Source: Candidatus Helarchaeota archaeon (lineage in GTDB: Archaea; Asgardarchaeota; Lokiarchaeia; Helarchaeales; HEL-GB-A). Taken from it: DNA of 38,218 nt. The notes under the pieces were generated by a model that was not told the DNA's origin, did no database searches, and saw only the letters and a program-made list of their open reading frames with translations. Position 1 is the first letter of the stretch. Every line of letters begins with the position of its first letter. Positions 24,668 to 32,204 of the stretch are shown piece by piece. A program made the translations under genes and the position numbers. The stretch covers positions 1 to 38,218 of the forward strand of contig JAEOSY010000602.1 in assembly GCA_016840125.1 (NCBI GenBank), in the 5' to 3' direction.

Positions 24668-25498
24668 TTATTTTGAATTTGAAAAGAACGGATTTAATAA
24701 TGAAATAAGTTCAGAAATTATAGGGCCCACGTCAAAACTTGGATTTGCTACAAGATAATAATATAAATCGACTGTTCGTTCTGGAAGATTAGTCATTATG
24801 TTCTGAATTTCAAATTTTACCCCTGGATTTACTGCATATACGCGTATCGGTTGATAATCTGGAAGGGAAATATAACTATCGATTGTTTGGTGTTCCTGAA
24901 TGATCGAACTTCTCCGCCCCATGTTGTTTAAAAACAATTTGAACGTTTCTTCAAACATTCCTGAGAAGTAGAGGATCGAATTGTCAAAAGAATTGATAGA
25001 GATCCCATAAATCCCCCCTGCGTGTTTTAGAAATAATCTCCCTAATTGCGAATCTATTGACTCCTTGTTGGCTGCAATCATTGCTTTAAAATACAGATCC
25101 TGCATTATATCTCCAATATAGACTTTATCCTCGTCTGTCAACGGATTTGTTCCAGACTTAATCGAGGATTCATATTTTTTCAGCACTCGGTCGTAAATCC
25201 AGCCAATTTTTTCACGTATGATCTCGTGGTAAATGTAGGGTTCTACAAAGCAGAGGATTAGGTATTCACCCTTTTTCGTGGCAATCATATTGAGACCATA
25301 GAGGTCTCTTGTAGTTTGATGAAGCTTAATATGCCCAAAGTTCATTTCATACTGTTTCGTAAACATATTTATTGCAGTAATGAATCCTGTGGTCAGAGTC
25401 ATATCCACCTGTTGAAACTTCTCCAATTTAGGGTCGAACATCTCAACAAATAGCGGAAGTCCAAACTCCGTCTGAATTATTATGCCTAAAACACCCAT
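24668..25498 (-). CDS. Stand-alone longin/roadblock-like signalling protein
   Basis: This 276-residue soluble protein opens with VLGIIIQTEFGLPLFVEMF, then TLTTGFITAINMFTKQ, a beta-strand pair and LILCFVEPYIYHEI, followed by a helical stretch. The second half (about 140-276) looks like a repetition of similar secondary structure, with GIYGISINSFDNSILYFSG. The opening pattern, an Ile-rich strand, Gly-Leu-Pro, then Leu-x-Thr-Gly-Phe-Ile-x-Ala, is shared with the Arf-like GTPase tail and the surface-protein tail. No catalytic motif is seen. It is divergent from the PadR-fusion gene and convergent with the acyl-CoA synthetase. A GTPase-binding or scaffold role is inferred by analogy with longin/roadblock proteins. 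Confidence 0.75.
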   Translation of the reverse strand: MGVLGIIIQTEFGLPLFVEMFDPKLEKFQQVDMTLTTGFITAINMFTKQYEMNFGHIKLHQTTRDLYGLNMIATKKGEYLILCFVEPYIYHEIIREKIGWIYDRVLKKYESSIKSGTNPLTDEDKVYIGDIMQDLYFKAMIAANKESIDSQLGRLFLKHAGGIYGISINSFDNSILYFSGMFEETFKLFLNNMGRRSSIIQEHQTIDSYISLPDYQPIRVYAVNPGVKFEIQNIMTNLPERTVDLYYYLVANPSFDVGPIISELISLLNPFFSNSK

Positions 25499-25523
25499 CT
25501 ATGTCAAACCGTCTGTACTAGGA

Positions 25524-25532
25524 TTTAAAATG
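25524..25532 (-). promoter_or_regulatory. Putative TATA box for the longin-like gene at 24668-25498
   Basis: On the - strand the sequence reads ATTTTAAAT about 29 bases before the ATG, preceded by purine-rich GCATAAAG-type sequence. The distance fits a leaderless archaeal transcript, and no ribosome-binding site precedes the start codon. Confidence 0.4.
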
Positions 25533-25605
25533 CTTTATAACAGAATAAAACCAGATTAAATAAAGATTTCCGTTCCCCTAAAACTCGCATTGAAATGCTC
25601 AATTA

Positions 25606-25618
25606 AGGGGTTTAAAGT
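25606..25618 (+). promoter_or_regulatory. Putative BRE/TATA for the PadR-fusion gene
   Basis: AGGGG followed by TTTAAAGT stands about 23 bases before ATG 25637, the expected distance from TATA to transcription start for a leaderless mRNA. No convincing ribosome-binding site precedes the start, in agreement. Confidence 0.42.
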
Positions 25619-25636
25619 AATAAGGCGCGTCTGTTT

Positions 25637-26518
25637 ATGGATGAAATGGAGAACACTGAGGCAGATCAAGTTGATCGCATTGGCTGGTTCCAATCTCAAT
25701 TATTACTACAACTCGCATTTGGTCCTAAGTATGGTTATGAACTAATAAATGATTTAAAACTAAGTAATTTCAAAATTTCTAGCGGACAAGTCTATCCCGC
25801 GCTCAAAAAGCTAGTGAAATCGGGTCATCTTAACTCCTTTTCCAAACGAGGTCGAGCTGCAAGAAGAAAATATTATGAGATAACCGAGAAAGGGTTAAAA
25901 ACCATTCGATTGTTCTTTGGGTCGATGATTAGAAATCTCTTTCCTGTTATGTACTCCTTCCTTGAAGATACCAAGATTAAAATCTTTGAAAAATATAAAA
26001 TTGAGAAAGGCGATAAGATAGTTTTTTATGGTTATCCAATAAAACAAGCACTACTAGACCTCGCAAAATTAGTGGGCGATACGGGCGTCATATTCTGGAC
26101 TGTACGAAATGATGCCTATGAGCAAGCAGTTTTAGATTTAGCGACTTTTTATAATTTTGAGAATGTAATAAAACCTGTTGCTATCATGACCAATAATAAA
26201 ATCGATTGTGAGGCAGCTCTTGCAGATAAAGCAATATTGATGATTTTTCAAAAAGAACCGAACGCCAAATCGCTATTAAAAGAAGCCCGAAGAGTAATAA
26301 AACCTAATGGTTCCCTCATTATACTTTCGACTAAATTAAATATTTTAAATGAAACCTTTCTTTCCTTTTTCGACTTCCTTTCCTTTTTCGATGTTTTTGA
26401 CGGCTATACTGAGCAGGAATTAAAAGATATGTGTATTGAGTTAAAGCTGACGATTGAACGAGTCGAAAATATTAAGAAGATCTCTATAATTGAAGCCATT
26501 AAAGAGTCACCTACATAA
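25637..26518 (+). CDS. PadR winged helix fused to degenerate methyltransferase-like domain
   Basis: Residues about 12-95 are a PadR-type winged helix: YGYELINDL, GQVYPALKKLVKSGHL and the wing with RRKYYEITEKG. Residues about 112-285 have the layout of a class I SAM methyltransferase (Rossmann strands, then ADKAILMIFQKEP, LLKEARRVIKPNGSLIILST). The motif-I loop that normally reads GxGxG is replaced by FYGYPIKQA, so SAM binding is doubtful. The domain may bind another ligand or serve as a sensor for the DNA-binding part. ATG 25637 was used; ATG 25646 is possible. The gene diverges from the longin-like gene and may control it and itself. PadR function is well supported; the C-terminal role is inferred. 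Confidence 0.82.
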   Translation: MDEMENTEADQVDRIGWFQSQLLLQLAFGPKYGYELINDLKLSNFKISSGQVYPALKKLVKSGHLNSFSKRGRAARRKYYEITEKGLKTIRLFFGSMIRNLFPVMYSFLEDTKIKIFEKYKIEKGDKIVFYGYPIKQALLDLAKLVGDTGVIFWTVRNDAYEQAVLDLATFYNFENVIKPVAIMTNNKIDCEAALADKAILMIFQKEPNAKSLLKEARRVIKPNGSLIILSTKLNILNETFLSFFDFLSFFDVFDGYTEQELKDMCIELKLTIERVENIKKISIIEAIKESPT

Positions 26519-26555
26519 TCCCAGATACATTATTGTTGGAATTATTGTGCAGGTC

Positions 26556-27683
26556 TCAATTGCTTTTAAAATAATTGAGCACCTTAGTCATACAATTTTG
26601 CGAACTGTGCATCTTTTTAATGTCAACTAAATAGGTAACATTGCATAGAATTATGTGTTTCAGTCCTACTTTTACGTACTCTTCTATCTGGCTTATTATT
26701 TCATCGGGAGTTCCTAGTAAAAAGATATCTTCGAGCATTTTAAGGGGGACCTTATCGACTGCGTCTAACACAAATTCCCGATCGCATCTACTCGGAATAA
26801 AATCACGGTATCCCGCGAAATTTTCACCGAAAGGGTGATTTTTACCATACGGCTTAAAATCTTCCTCCGCTTTAGGAAAAGCAAAAGTTTTCATTAGGGG
26901 GTGGTTCAGGATTTTGTGACACTCTTCGGATTCCTCATCTGCAATGCTTAGGCAATACAATGCGGGTGTTATTTCATTAGGATCTCTGCCCTTCTTTTTT
27001 GCCGCGCCCCTAATAATTTTAAGTTTTTCTCCATACGAATTTGGATTGATTATTACCGGCAGCCAGCCATCTCCTAACCTACCAGTTATTTCAAGCATTC
27101 TTTTTGCGTGGGCTCCAATCCAAATGGGGGGATACTTTCGTTTTTTATACGGTTTTAAAGCGAGTACCGCATCTTTTAACTTCCAAAAATTACCGTTGAA
27201 ATCAACTTTTTCAGTATTCTCCCAAAGTAATCGAATTATTTTAACGGCTTCCTCAAATCTACTAACTTGTTTATGCCATTCGAGACCGTAAGGGGTGAGA
27301 TTTGCTGCTATACCAGCTCCAATTCCGAGAATCGCTCGCCCTTTAGATAAATGGTCTAGGGTTAAAAATGTGTGGGCTAGCGTAGCGGGTGGTCTCCTGA
27401 AAGGATCAGTAACTGCAGTTCCCAAATAAACTTTCCTAGTATTCCAGGCGGAGATGGCCAATGTTAGAATCGCATCATAGAGCTCATGGGGGCTTTTCAC
27501 GAGAGCTGCAAGTTTAGTGATATCGGGAGTCCATATTGATTCGGGTATCCAATTCATTATGTGATCGAACCACCACACAGAATCGTACCCCTGTAACTCC
27601 AGTTCCTTAATGGAATTTATTCCTGCCTTGAAGGGTGGGACAAAAGTCCCTTCTATCCCGATTTTTAAGTCAGTTATATCCAT
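26556..27683 (-). CDS. LLM-class flavin-dependent (F420-type) oxidoreductase
   Basis: The 375-residue protein is a luciferase-like (beta/alpha)8 oxidoreductase. Typical segments are GYDSVWWFDHIMNW, KVYLGTAVTDPFRRPPATLA, LDHLSKGRAILGIGAG, the F420-type segment with FEEAVKIIRLLWE and WIGAHAKRMLEITGRLGDGW. In archaea such enzymes usually use coenzyme F420 and oxidise alcohols or reduce C=N or C=C bonds. Length is within the family range. It is the last gene of the leftward redox operon, 6 bases after the phytoene-desaturase-like gene. The physiological substrate cannot be deduced; context suggests a step in the same pathway as the FAD oxidases. Confidence 0.9.
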   Translation of the reverse strand: MDITDLKIGIEGTFVPPFKAGINSIKELELQGYDSVWWFDHIMNWIPESIWTPDITKLAALVKSPHELYDAILTLAISAWNTRKVYLGTAVTDPFRRPPATLAHTFLTLDHLSKGRAILGIGAGIAANLTPYGLEWHKQVSRFEEAVKIIRLLWENTEKVDFNGNFWKLKDAVLALKPYKKRKYPPIWIGAHAKRMLEITGRLGDGWLPVIINPNSYGEKLKIIRGAAKKKGRDPNEITPALYCLSIADEESEECHKILNHPLMKTFAFPKAEEDFKPYGKNHPFGENFAGYRDFIPSRCDREFVLDAVDKVPLKMLEDIFLLGTPDEIISQIEEYVKVGLKHIILCNVTYLVDIKKMHSSQNCMTKVLNYFKSN

Positions 27684-27689
27684 CTAATG

Positions 27690-29036
27690 TCACTCGCCTA
27701 AAATTTTACCTACAATTTCCGCTACGCGATAACCACTTTCAACAGATCCCGTGGTCCCAACAAGACCTGATGCGATACATGCATCGCCTACATTAAATAA
27801 GTTGGATATTGGCGTCTCCAAAGGTAATCCATACCCAACCCAAGTCCATCCCTCTGGTGAGTTACCAAGCTCGGAACAAAGTTCTATCTTCAGAATGCGC
27901 CCATGTTTTTCAAAATCAGGAAATAGTTCCCCTAAATCACGCTTTATTTGTTCTATCTCACATTTAACTTCGACGGGGTGAATACATGATATGGGCTCCA
28001 CTGAAGTGTACAGGAGATGTTGATTGGGTGGCGCTAGTTCGGGGCAGATGTTGCTTATGGGTACAACTGTTCTAATTCGTCGTCCTCCCATTAGTATTTG
28101 CATCCCATCACTAACTCCTTCCAAACAGAGTGGTTTATCACTGGCAACTAAAACCAATATTGCGGGACTTGGCCGAAGTTTAACACGAAGCTCCCTAAGG
28201 TATTCTTCACTGAAGTTTTCAGCCCCCGCTAATTCTACGGTCATTTTAGGACCGATATCACTAATAACTACCTTACATTGAATCTCAATTCGCGTCCCCT
28301 TCTTATCCGCAACTACACCCGTAACTTTTCCCTCGTTGATCAAAATCTTTATCGCACGACAATCAAGCCAAACGGCACCATTTTGTTCAACTACACTCGC
28401 TAAGTCCTTGGTGATACTCAGGTTGCCTTTCGACGCAATGAAAAATTTTTTCATCTCCTTGAAACGGAAAAATTTGGAAATTGGAAGTTCCCAAGAGTGA
28501 GCCATCATTAATGCTGCACATAAATTATCAAAAACTTCATGTACTTTCTCATTTTCTGTGTATTGAAGAAGCCAATCGCGGACGGTAATAATTTCTTCCT
28601 GTTTTACGCCCCTCATTCCCCTTAAATACCCATTTAAAATCTGCTTAACCTTCACCGGTTTGATCTTATACCCCGTTTTCGTTGCTGCCTTCTTTTCGAG
28701 TTTATCGATTATGTCCAGAACCATTGGTATTCCCATTTCAGGTGAAATTTCATAGTTAGTACCTTCTATCTTATAAAACACCCGAGCGATTGGGTGAAGG
28801 GTATTTATATCAACCCCCATTTCATTGAAGAGCTTAATAGCCCAACTATCTGGGATACTAATCGCCCCTGTGGGCAATTTAAACCCTTCAGTTTCAATGG
28901 TGGAGAATCTCCCTCCAAGCCGATCTTTCTGTTCCGTAAGTAATGTTTTGAATCCCTTGCGCGATAGAAGGGTCGCCGCCGCTAACCCCCCTAATCCCGA
29001 TCCAATTACCACTACATCAAATTTCTCAGATTTCAA
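27690..29036 (-). CDS. Phytoene-desaturase-like FAD-dependent oxidoreductase
   Basis: The 448-residue flavoprotein opens with the dinucleotide-binding motif VVVIGSGLGGLAAATLLSRK and the family tail motif TEQKDRLGGRFST. Near the C-terminus NLFNVGDACIASGLVGTTGS is the second FAD-contact motif of the CrtI/phytoene desaturase and amine oxidase-like group. No membrane segment is obvious. Family members desaturate, isomerise or oxidise isoprenoids, sterols or other hydrophobic substrates. It is downstream of fixC/fixX-like genes and an unrecognised gene, and upstream of the LLM gene, all in one direction. No carotenoid synthesis gene is near, so a carotenoid role is not favoured. Confidence 0.87.
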   Translation of the reverse strand: MKSEKFDVVVIGSGLGGLAAATLLSRKGFKTLLTEQKDRLGGRFSTIETEGFKLPTGAISIPDSWAIKLFNEMGVDINTLHPIARVFYKIEGTNYEISPEMGIPMVLDIIDKLEKKAATKTGYKIKPVKVKQILNGYLRGMRGVKQEEIITVRDWLLQYTENEKVHEVFDNLCAALMMAHSWELPISKFFRFKEMKKFFIASKGNLSITKDLASVVEQNGAVWLDCRAIKILINEGKVTGVVADKKGTRIEIQCKVVISDIGPKMTVELAGAENFSEEYLRELRVKLRPSPAILVLVASDKPLCLEGVSDGMQILMGGRRIRTVVPISNICPELAPPNQHLLYTSVEPISCIHPVEVKCEIEQIKRDLGELFPDFEKHGRILKIELCSELGNSPEGWTWVGYGLPLETPISNLFNVGDACIASGLVGTTGSVESGYRVAEIVGKILGE

Positions 29037-29097
29037 CCTAGCTCCCTCATTAAAAATTAACGACTGGAAACAATTTGCGAATAATTGGAGGACTCAG

Positions 29098-30255
29098 TTA
29101 GCTGTCCTTTCCAATTCCTATAGAGAGCATATGCTCTTTTCCATAGGTTGTTTCAGGAGGAGTATCATGTGTAATATCAGTAATAATACCACCAAACGCC
29201 TCATCTTCTGTCAAACCCCACTCAAAAGGCTTGATTCTGACCCCATCTGGGTACTTCCAAGTAAAATCCTCATTCTTGAACGTGTCCTTATCTTTAAAAT
29301 CGGGGCTACTGGAATTCAAGGTCATATTTGGGGTTGGTACACCCCTCTCTTTCATGTCGTTTACTGTATATTCCCAAATTTCTGGTATTTTTTTGAAGGT
29401 CTCTTTGAGTTTAGGTTCATATGGGTTGATAAATAATTGGTGATTGGTTAATAAACCCGTCATTCTGACAGTCCAACCTGATCTACCCACATTAACAAGC
29501 GTCCCCAATAACGGTGGCCAAGGTACATAACAGAACCAATAGTCAGGCGCACCATATGCCTTTTTTGCGCAAAGACCATCCCACACGTTAGCAAGATCTC
29601 CCCAATTAGAAAGCTCACATTGAATATTAACGCCACCACTAACCCAAACCATGCAGGTGGAATAGGCGGAATCCGCCCACTGAGGGCTCCGTTCATTACG
29701 AACATCTTTTAAGATATCAATTATGCGATATCCGCTCTTCATGACATCCTTCGTTCGTTTCGGAATCTCCCGGAGGGGAAACCCCAGTTTCATGTGCCTT
29801 CGATCGAAAATTTCGTCATCGCCTTTAATATACCAATAATCGACAGGAATCCCGTCTTCCATGTGTCCATTTATGAGCAACTCAACTTTCTCAGTAACAT
29901 CGCTCATTACAATGAATGTAATATCCGTAGAATCTCCATAAATGAGTTTAGTCGATCCTGTTTGCAGATCCGAACGAACATATATTAAAGGAGGAAAAAA
30001 CCAAGTGCTGAAGGTCTTTGTAGGATCTTTTATCTTACCATCTAAAACTTTCTTTGCAGCTACTATCGAAGTTTGAAATTTCTCATTCACAGCATCCCCG
30101 AGATCGGGGTAAAAACCTGTAGATCCACCACTGAAATACTTGGTAAACCATTCCCAACCATATTCCCGATAAAGTTGCCACATATGTTCCCCTATTGGGA
30201 ACATTCTTTTGGACTGTATTGAATCAGGAATTTCACCATAAGTATGAGGAGACAT
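29098..30255 (-). CDS. Hypothetical 385-aa protein in the Fix/FAD locus
   Basis: I do not recognise this family. The protein is soluble, without a signal peptide, and rich in Trp, Tyr and Gly. Distinct segments are HMWQLYREYGWEWFTKYFSG near the N-terminus, WFFPPLIYVRSDL, WYIKGDDEIFDRRHMKLGF in the middle, and WVSGGVNIQCELSNWGDL in the second half. It has two Cys in the central part but no metal-binding cluster and no nucleotide loop. It lies 34 bases after the fixX-like gene and 61 before the desaturase-like gene, so it is surely part of the redox operon. The aromatic-rich sequence would fit a hydrophobic-ligand-binding or catalytic beta-barrel, but this is speculation. Confidence 0.75.
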   Translation of the reverse strand: MSPHTYGEIPDSIQSKRMFPIGEHMWQLYREYGWEWFTKYFSGGSTGFYPDLGDAVNEKFQTSIVAAKKVLDGKIKDPTKTFSTWFFPPLIYVRSDLQTGSTKLIYGDSTDITFIVMSDVTEKVELLINGHMEDGIPVDYWYIKGDDEIFDRRHMKLGFPLREIPKRTKDVMKSGYRIIDILKDVRNERSPQWADSAYSTCMVWVSGGVNIQCELSNWGDLANVWDGLCAKKAYGAPDYWFCYVPWPPLLGTLVNVGRSGWTVRMTGLLTNHQLFINPYEPKLKETFKKIPEIWEYTVNDMKERGVPTPNMTLNSSSPDFKDKDTFKNEDFTWKYPDGVRIKPFEWGLTEDEAFGGIITDITHDTPPETTYGKEHMLSIGIGKDS

Positions 30256-30289
30256 TATTTCTCAAGATTCGATTTATAAAATAAAAAAA

Positions 30290-30559
30290 TTATCCCTGTT
30301 CGTAAATCACGCCCGTACCACCTTTTGGATATCGGAAATTAATAGCATCAGGTTCACAAACTGAATAACACGCAGCACATTCGAGACATTTTTCTTGATA
30401 ATCATCTGCAAGCTGGGCGACCCCCTCACGCATGAGCCATAAATTCATGACACAAACTACGATACATCTGCTACAGCCATTGCACTTTTCTTGATCCACC
30501 TTGATGAAATCCCCAGTACCTGGAACGCGTTTGCTTAATCCTTTTACGTCAATTTTCAT
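30290..30559 (-). CDS. fixX: FixX-like two-cluster ferredoxin
   Basis: This 89-residue protein has two [4Fe-4S] motifs: Cys26-x2-Cys29-x2-Cys32-x3-Cys36 and Cys58-x2-Cys61-x2-Cys64-x3-Cys68 followed by Glu-Pro. Its size and its place 1 base after a FixC-like gene match FixX, the ferredoxin-like subunit that partners FixC in electron transfer from ETF-type flavoproteins. FixX proteins usually keep only one complete cluster, so this form with two intact motifs is closer to a bona fide dicluster ferredoxin. FixA/FixB (ETF) are not in the window. It probably receives electrons from, or gives them to, the flavoproteins of this locus. Confidence 0.88.
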   Translation of the reverse strand: MKIDVKGLSKRVPGTGDFIKVDQEKCNGCSRCIVVCVMNLWLMREGVAQLADDYQEKCLECAACYSVCEPDAINFRYPKGGTGVIYEQG

Positions 30560-30560
30560 T

Positions 30561-31934
30561 TCACTTACCTCGCTTCTTTTTAGGAATTAATTTTGGAATC
30601 ATCTCTGCTAAACTGGTGATATTTTTAAAATCATCCTGTAATACTTTTGACAATAGAGGTATAACTTCCTGCATAATGAATGGAATTGCTTTCGGTAAAT
30701 ATCCTCGGACATGTTCAATAATGTTTCGCACCCGAACCGCGTGTGGCTCGCTCCAATCATAAATACCACCCAATAATTCCATCATCAAAGGCACGAACCA
30801 CTCCATTGTTTTTGGTTCAAAGGGGAGTTTCGACCAGATGTGCTGCAATTCGGGTCCTGCATCAAACTCAATACCAACTGATGACTTCTCCCATCCATCT
30901 TCATATGGTTGAAGAGCGGTTTTCGAGGTATCCCCGTCTGAGATCGCCTTAGCGGCAACCTCTGCAGCGATCTTTCCGGTGACCATCGCAGGATAAATAC
31001 CCTCTGCCTCTAGAGGGCATGGAAATCCCCCGGCATCGCCGATGAGCATGACATTATCTGTAAATGTGTTTTCAGGATAGCTCGCCCAGGGCAATAAATG
31101 GGATTGCACTTCCCGAGGTTTTGCTCCCAGAATTTTAATCAGTCGTTGGAAGTAGGGAAGATTCACAACACGATTTAAGTAATAGAGGGGATTCTTATCC
31201 CACCAGTGGAGCCAATTTCCTAACCCTAAGTGCATACCTTCTGCAAAAAAAACCTGATATGCCGCAGGAAAAGTCGATCCCCACCACACACCAAGACTTT
31301 CATCTCCCATAATATTATCAATATTTTCTTTTGGGACATAAAAATCGTATTGGGGGACAACTGTAATCTCATGTAATTGCCATTTGTGACGTAAACCTGA
31401 TTTTTGGGCTACCATAGAGAGTGCACCATCGGCGCCAATAATTATTGGTGCCTTGTATTTCTCACCATTTTCAGCTTGAACTCCAACAACTTTTCCACTC
31501 TCTTTTATCAGATCCAATATTAAAGTCGAAGTAATTTGTTCCGCACCTGCCTCAATTGCCAGATTTGCCATCCACGGGTCAAAATCACTTCGATAACAAT
31601 TCATAGTAATCCAGCTTTTCGCTGGTTCGTATTTAACGCTCTCGGTTGGGCGGGCCATAACCATCCCAACTACAACATCATCTTTGTTAATGAAATAGTT
31701 CCGCGCAGCAGATCCGGGACGCATCGATGGAGCTTGATCTGGCGTAAGCCGCTTCATCATATCTGGGAAGTCACGCCACAATCTCGGTCCTAAACCACAA
31801 CCACTTGAATTCTTTTCGCCGGATTTACGACCCCTCTCAAAAAATACGGCTTTAAGCCCTTTTTCCGCAGCGACCTTCGCAGCCATGGATCCACCTGGAC
31901 CACCACCAACAATAATCACATCATATGTTTTCAT
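30561..31934 (-). CDS. fixC: FixC-like FAD-dependent oxidoreductase (ETF-QO / geranylgeranyl reductase family)
   Basis: The 457-residue flavoprotein begins with the FAD motif VIIVGGGPGGSMAAKVAAEK and later has LIGDAGGFPCPLEAEGIYPA, the second FAD-contact signature of the FixC/geranylgeranyl reductase group. The C-terminal region is helical with a basic tail (PKLIPKKKRGK), consistent with membrane-surface contact. The fixX-like gene starts right after it. FixC-FixX pairs pass electrons between ETF and quinone or another carrier; a lipid-reductase role is the alternative. AGGAG stands 12-16 bases before the ATG. It heads the leftward operon and is divergent from the FAD oxidase operon, with a shared control region between. 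Confidence 0.88.
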   Translation of the reverse strand: MKTYDVIIVGGGPGGSMAAKVAAEKGLKAVFFERGRKSGEKNSSGCGLGPRLWRDFPDMMKRLTPDQAPSMRPGSAARNYFINKDDVVVGMVMARPTESVKYEPAKSWITMNCYRSDFDPWMANLAIEAGAEQITSTLILDLIKESGKVVGVQAENGEKYKAPIIIGADGALSMVAQKSGLRHKWQLHEITVVPQYDFYVPKENIDNIMGDESLGVWWGSTFPAAYQVFFAEGMHLGLGNWLHWWDKNPLYYLNRVVNLPYFQRLIKILGAKPREVQSHLLPWASYPENTFTDNVMLIGDAGGFPCPLEAEGIYPAMVTGKIAAEVAAKAISDGDTSKTALQPYEDGWEKSSVGIEFDAGPELQHIWSKLPFEPKTMEWFVPLMMELLGGIYDWSEPHAVRVRNIIEHVRGYLPKAIPFIMQEVIPLLSKVLQDDFKNITSLAEMIPKLIPKKKRGK

Positions 31935-32032
31935 ACTCTTCTCTTCTCCTTATAGATAAATAAAAAAATCCTGAACTCTATTTCAAACTCTCATACTCTT
32001 ACAATTCTAGTCCATATTTACCAATTAAGTAT

Positions 32033-32044
32033 TATTTAAACCTC
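32033..32044 (-). promoter_or_regulatory. Canonical BRE/TATA for the fixC-like operon
   Basis: Read on the - strand, GAGG is followed directly by TTTAAATA, a textbook archaeal BRE/TATA pair. Transcription would start near 32010 and give a 5' leader of about 75 bases, in keeping with the clear AGGAG site before the fixC-like start. It lies in the 270-base divergent region, which otherwise shows nothing but AT-rich sequence. Confidence 0.5.
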
Positions 32045-32204
32045 AATCCTCCCATCAAAAAACATTACGTTAACTATCATAAATCAGCTATTCAATTAGC
32101 TGAGGTCAGACAACCTTGAAAATAATTATTAATCTTAACAGTTGTTCTTTAACAGAACCATTTCCCTCAAGATTTCATTGTTAATCAATAGGGTGGAATT
32201 GCTT

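Noticed and set aside
27690..29036. Carotenoid biosynthesis role for the desaturase-like gene
   Set aside because: No phytoene synthase or other carotenoid gene is in the window and the family is functionally broad.
28825..29436. 203-codon ORF on the + strand across two - strand genes
   Set aside because: It is antisense to the desaturase-like gene and the 385-aa gene, both of which have coherent operon spacing, and its protein shows no domain.
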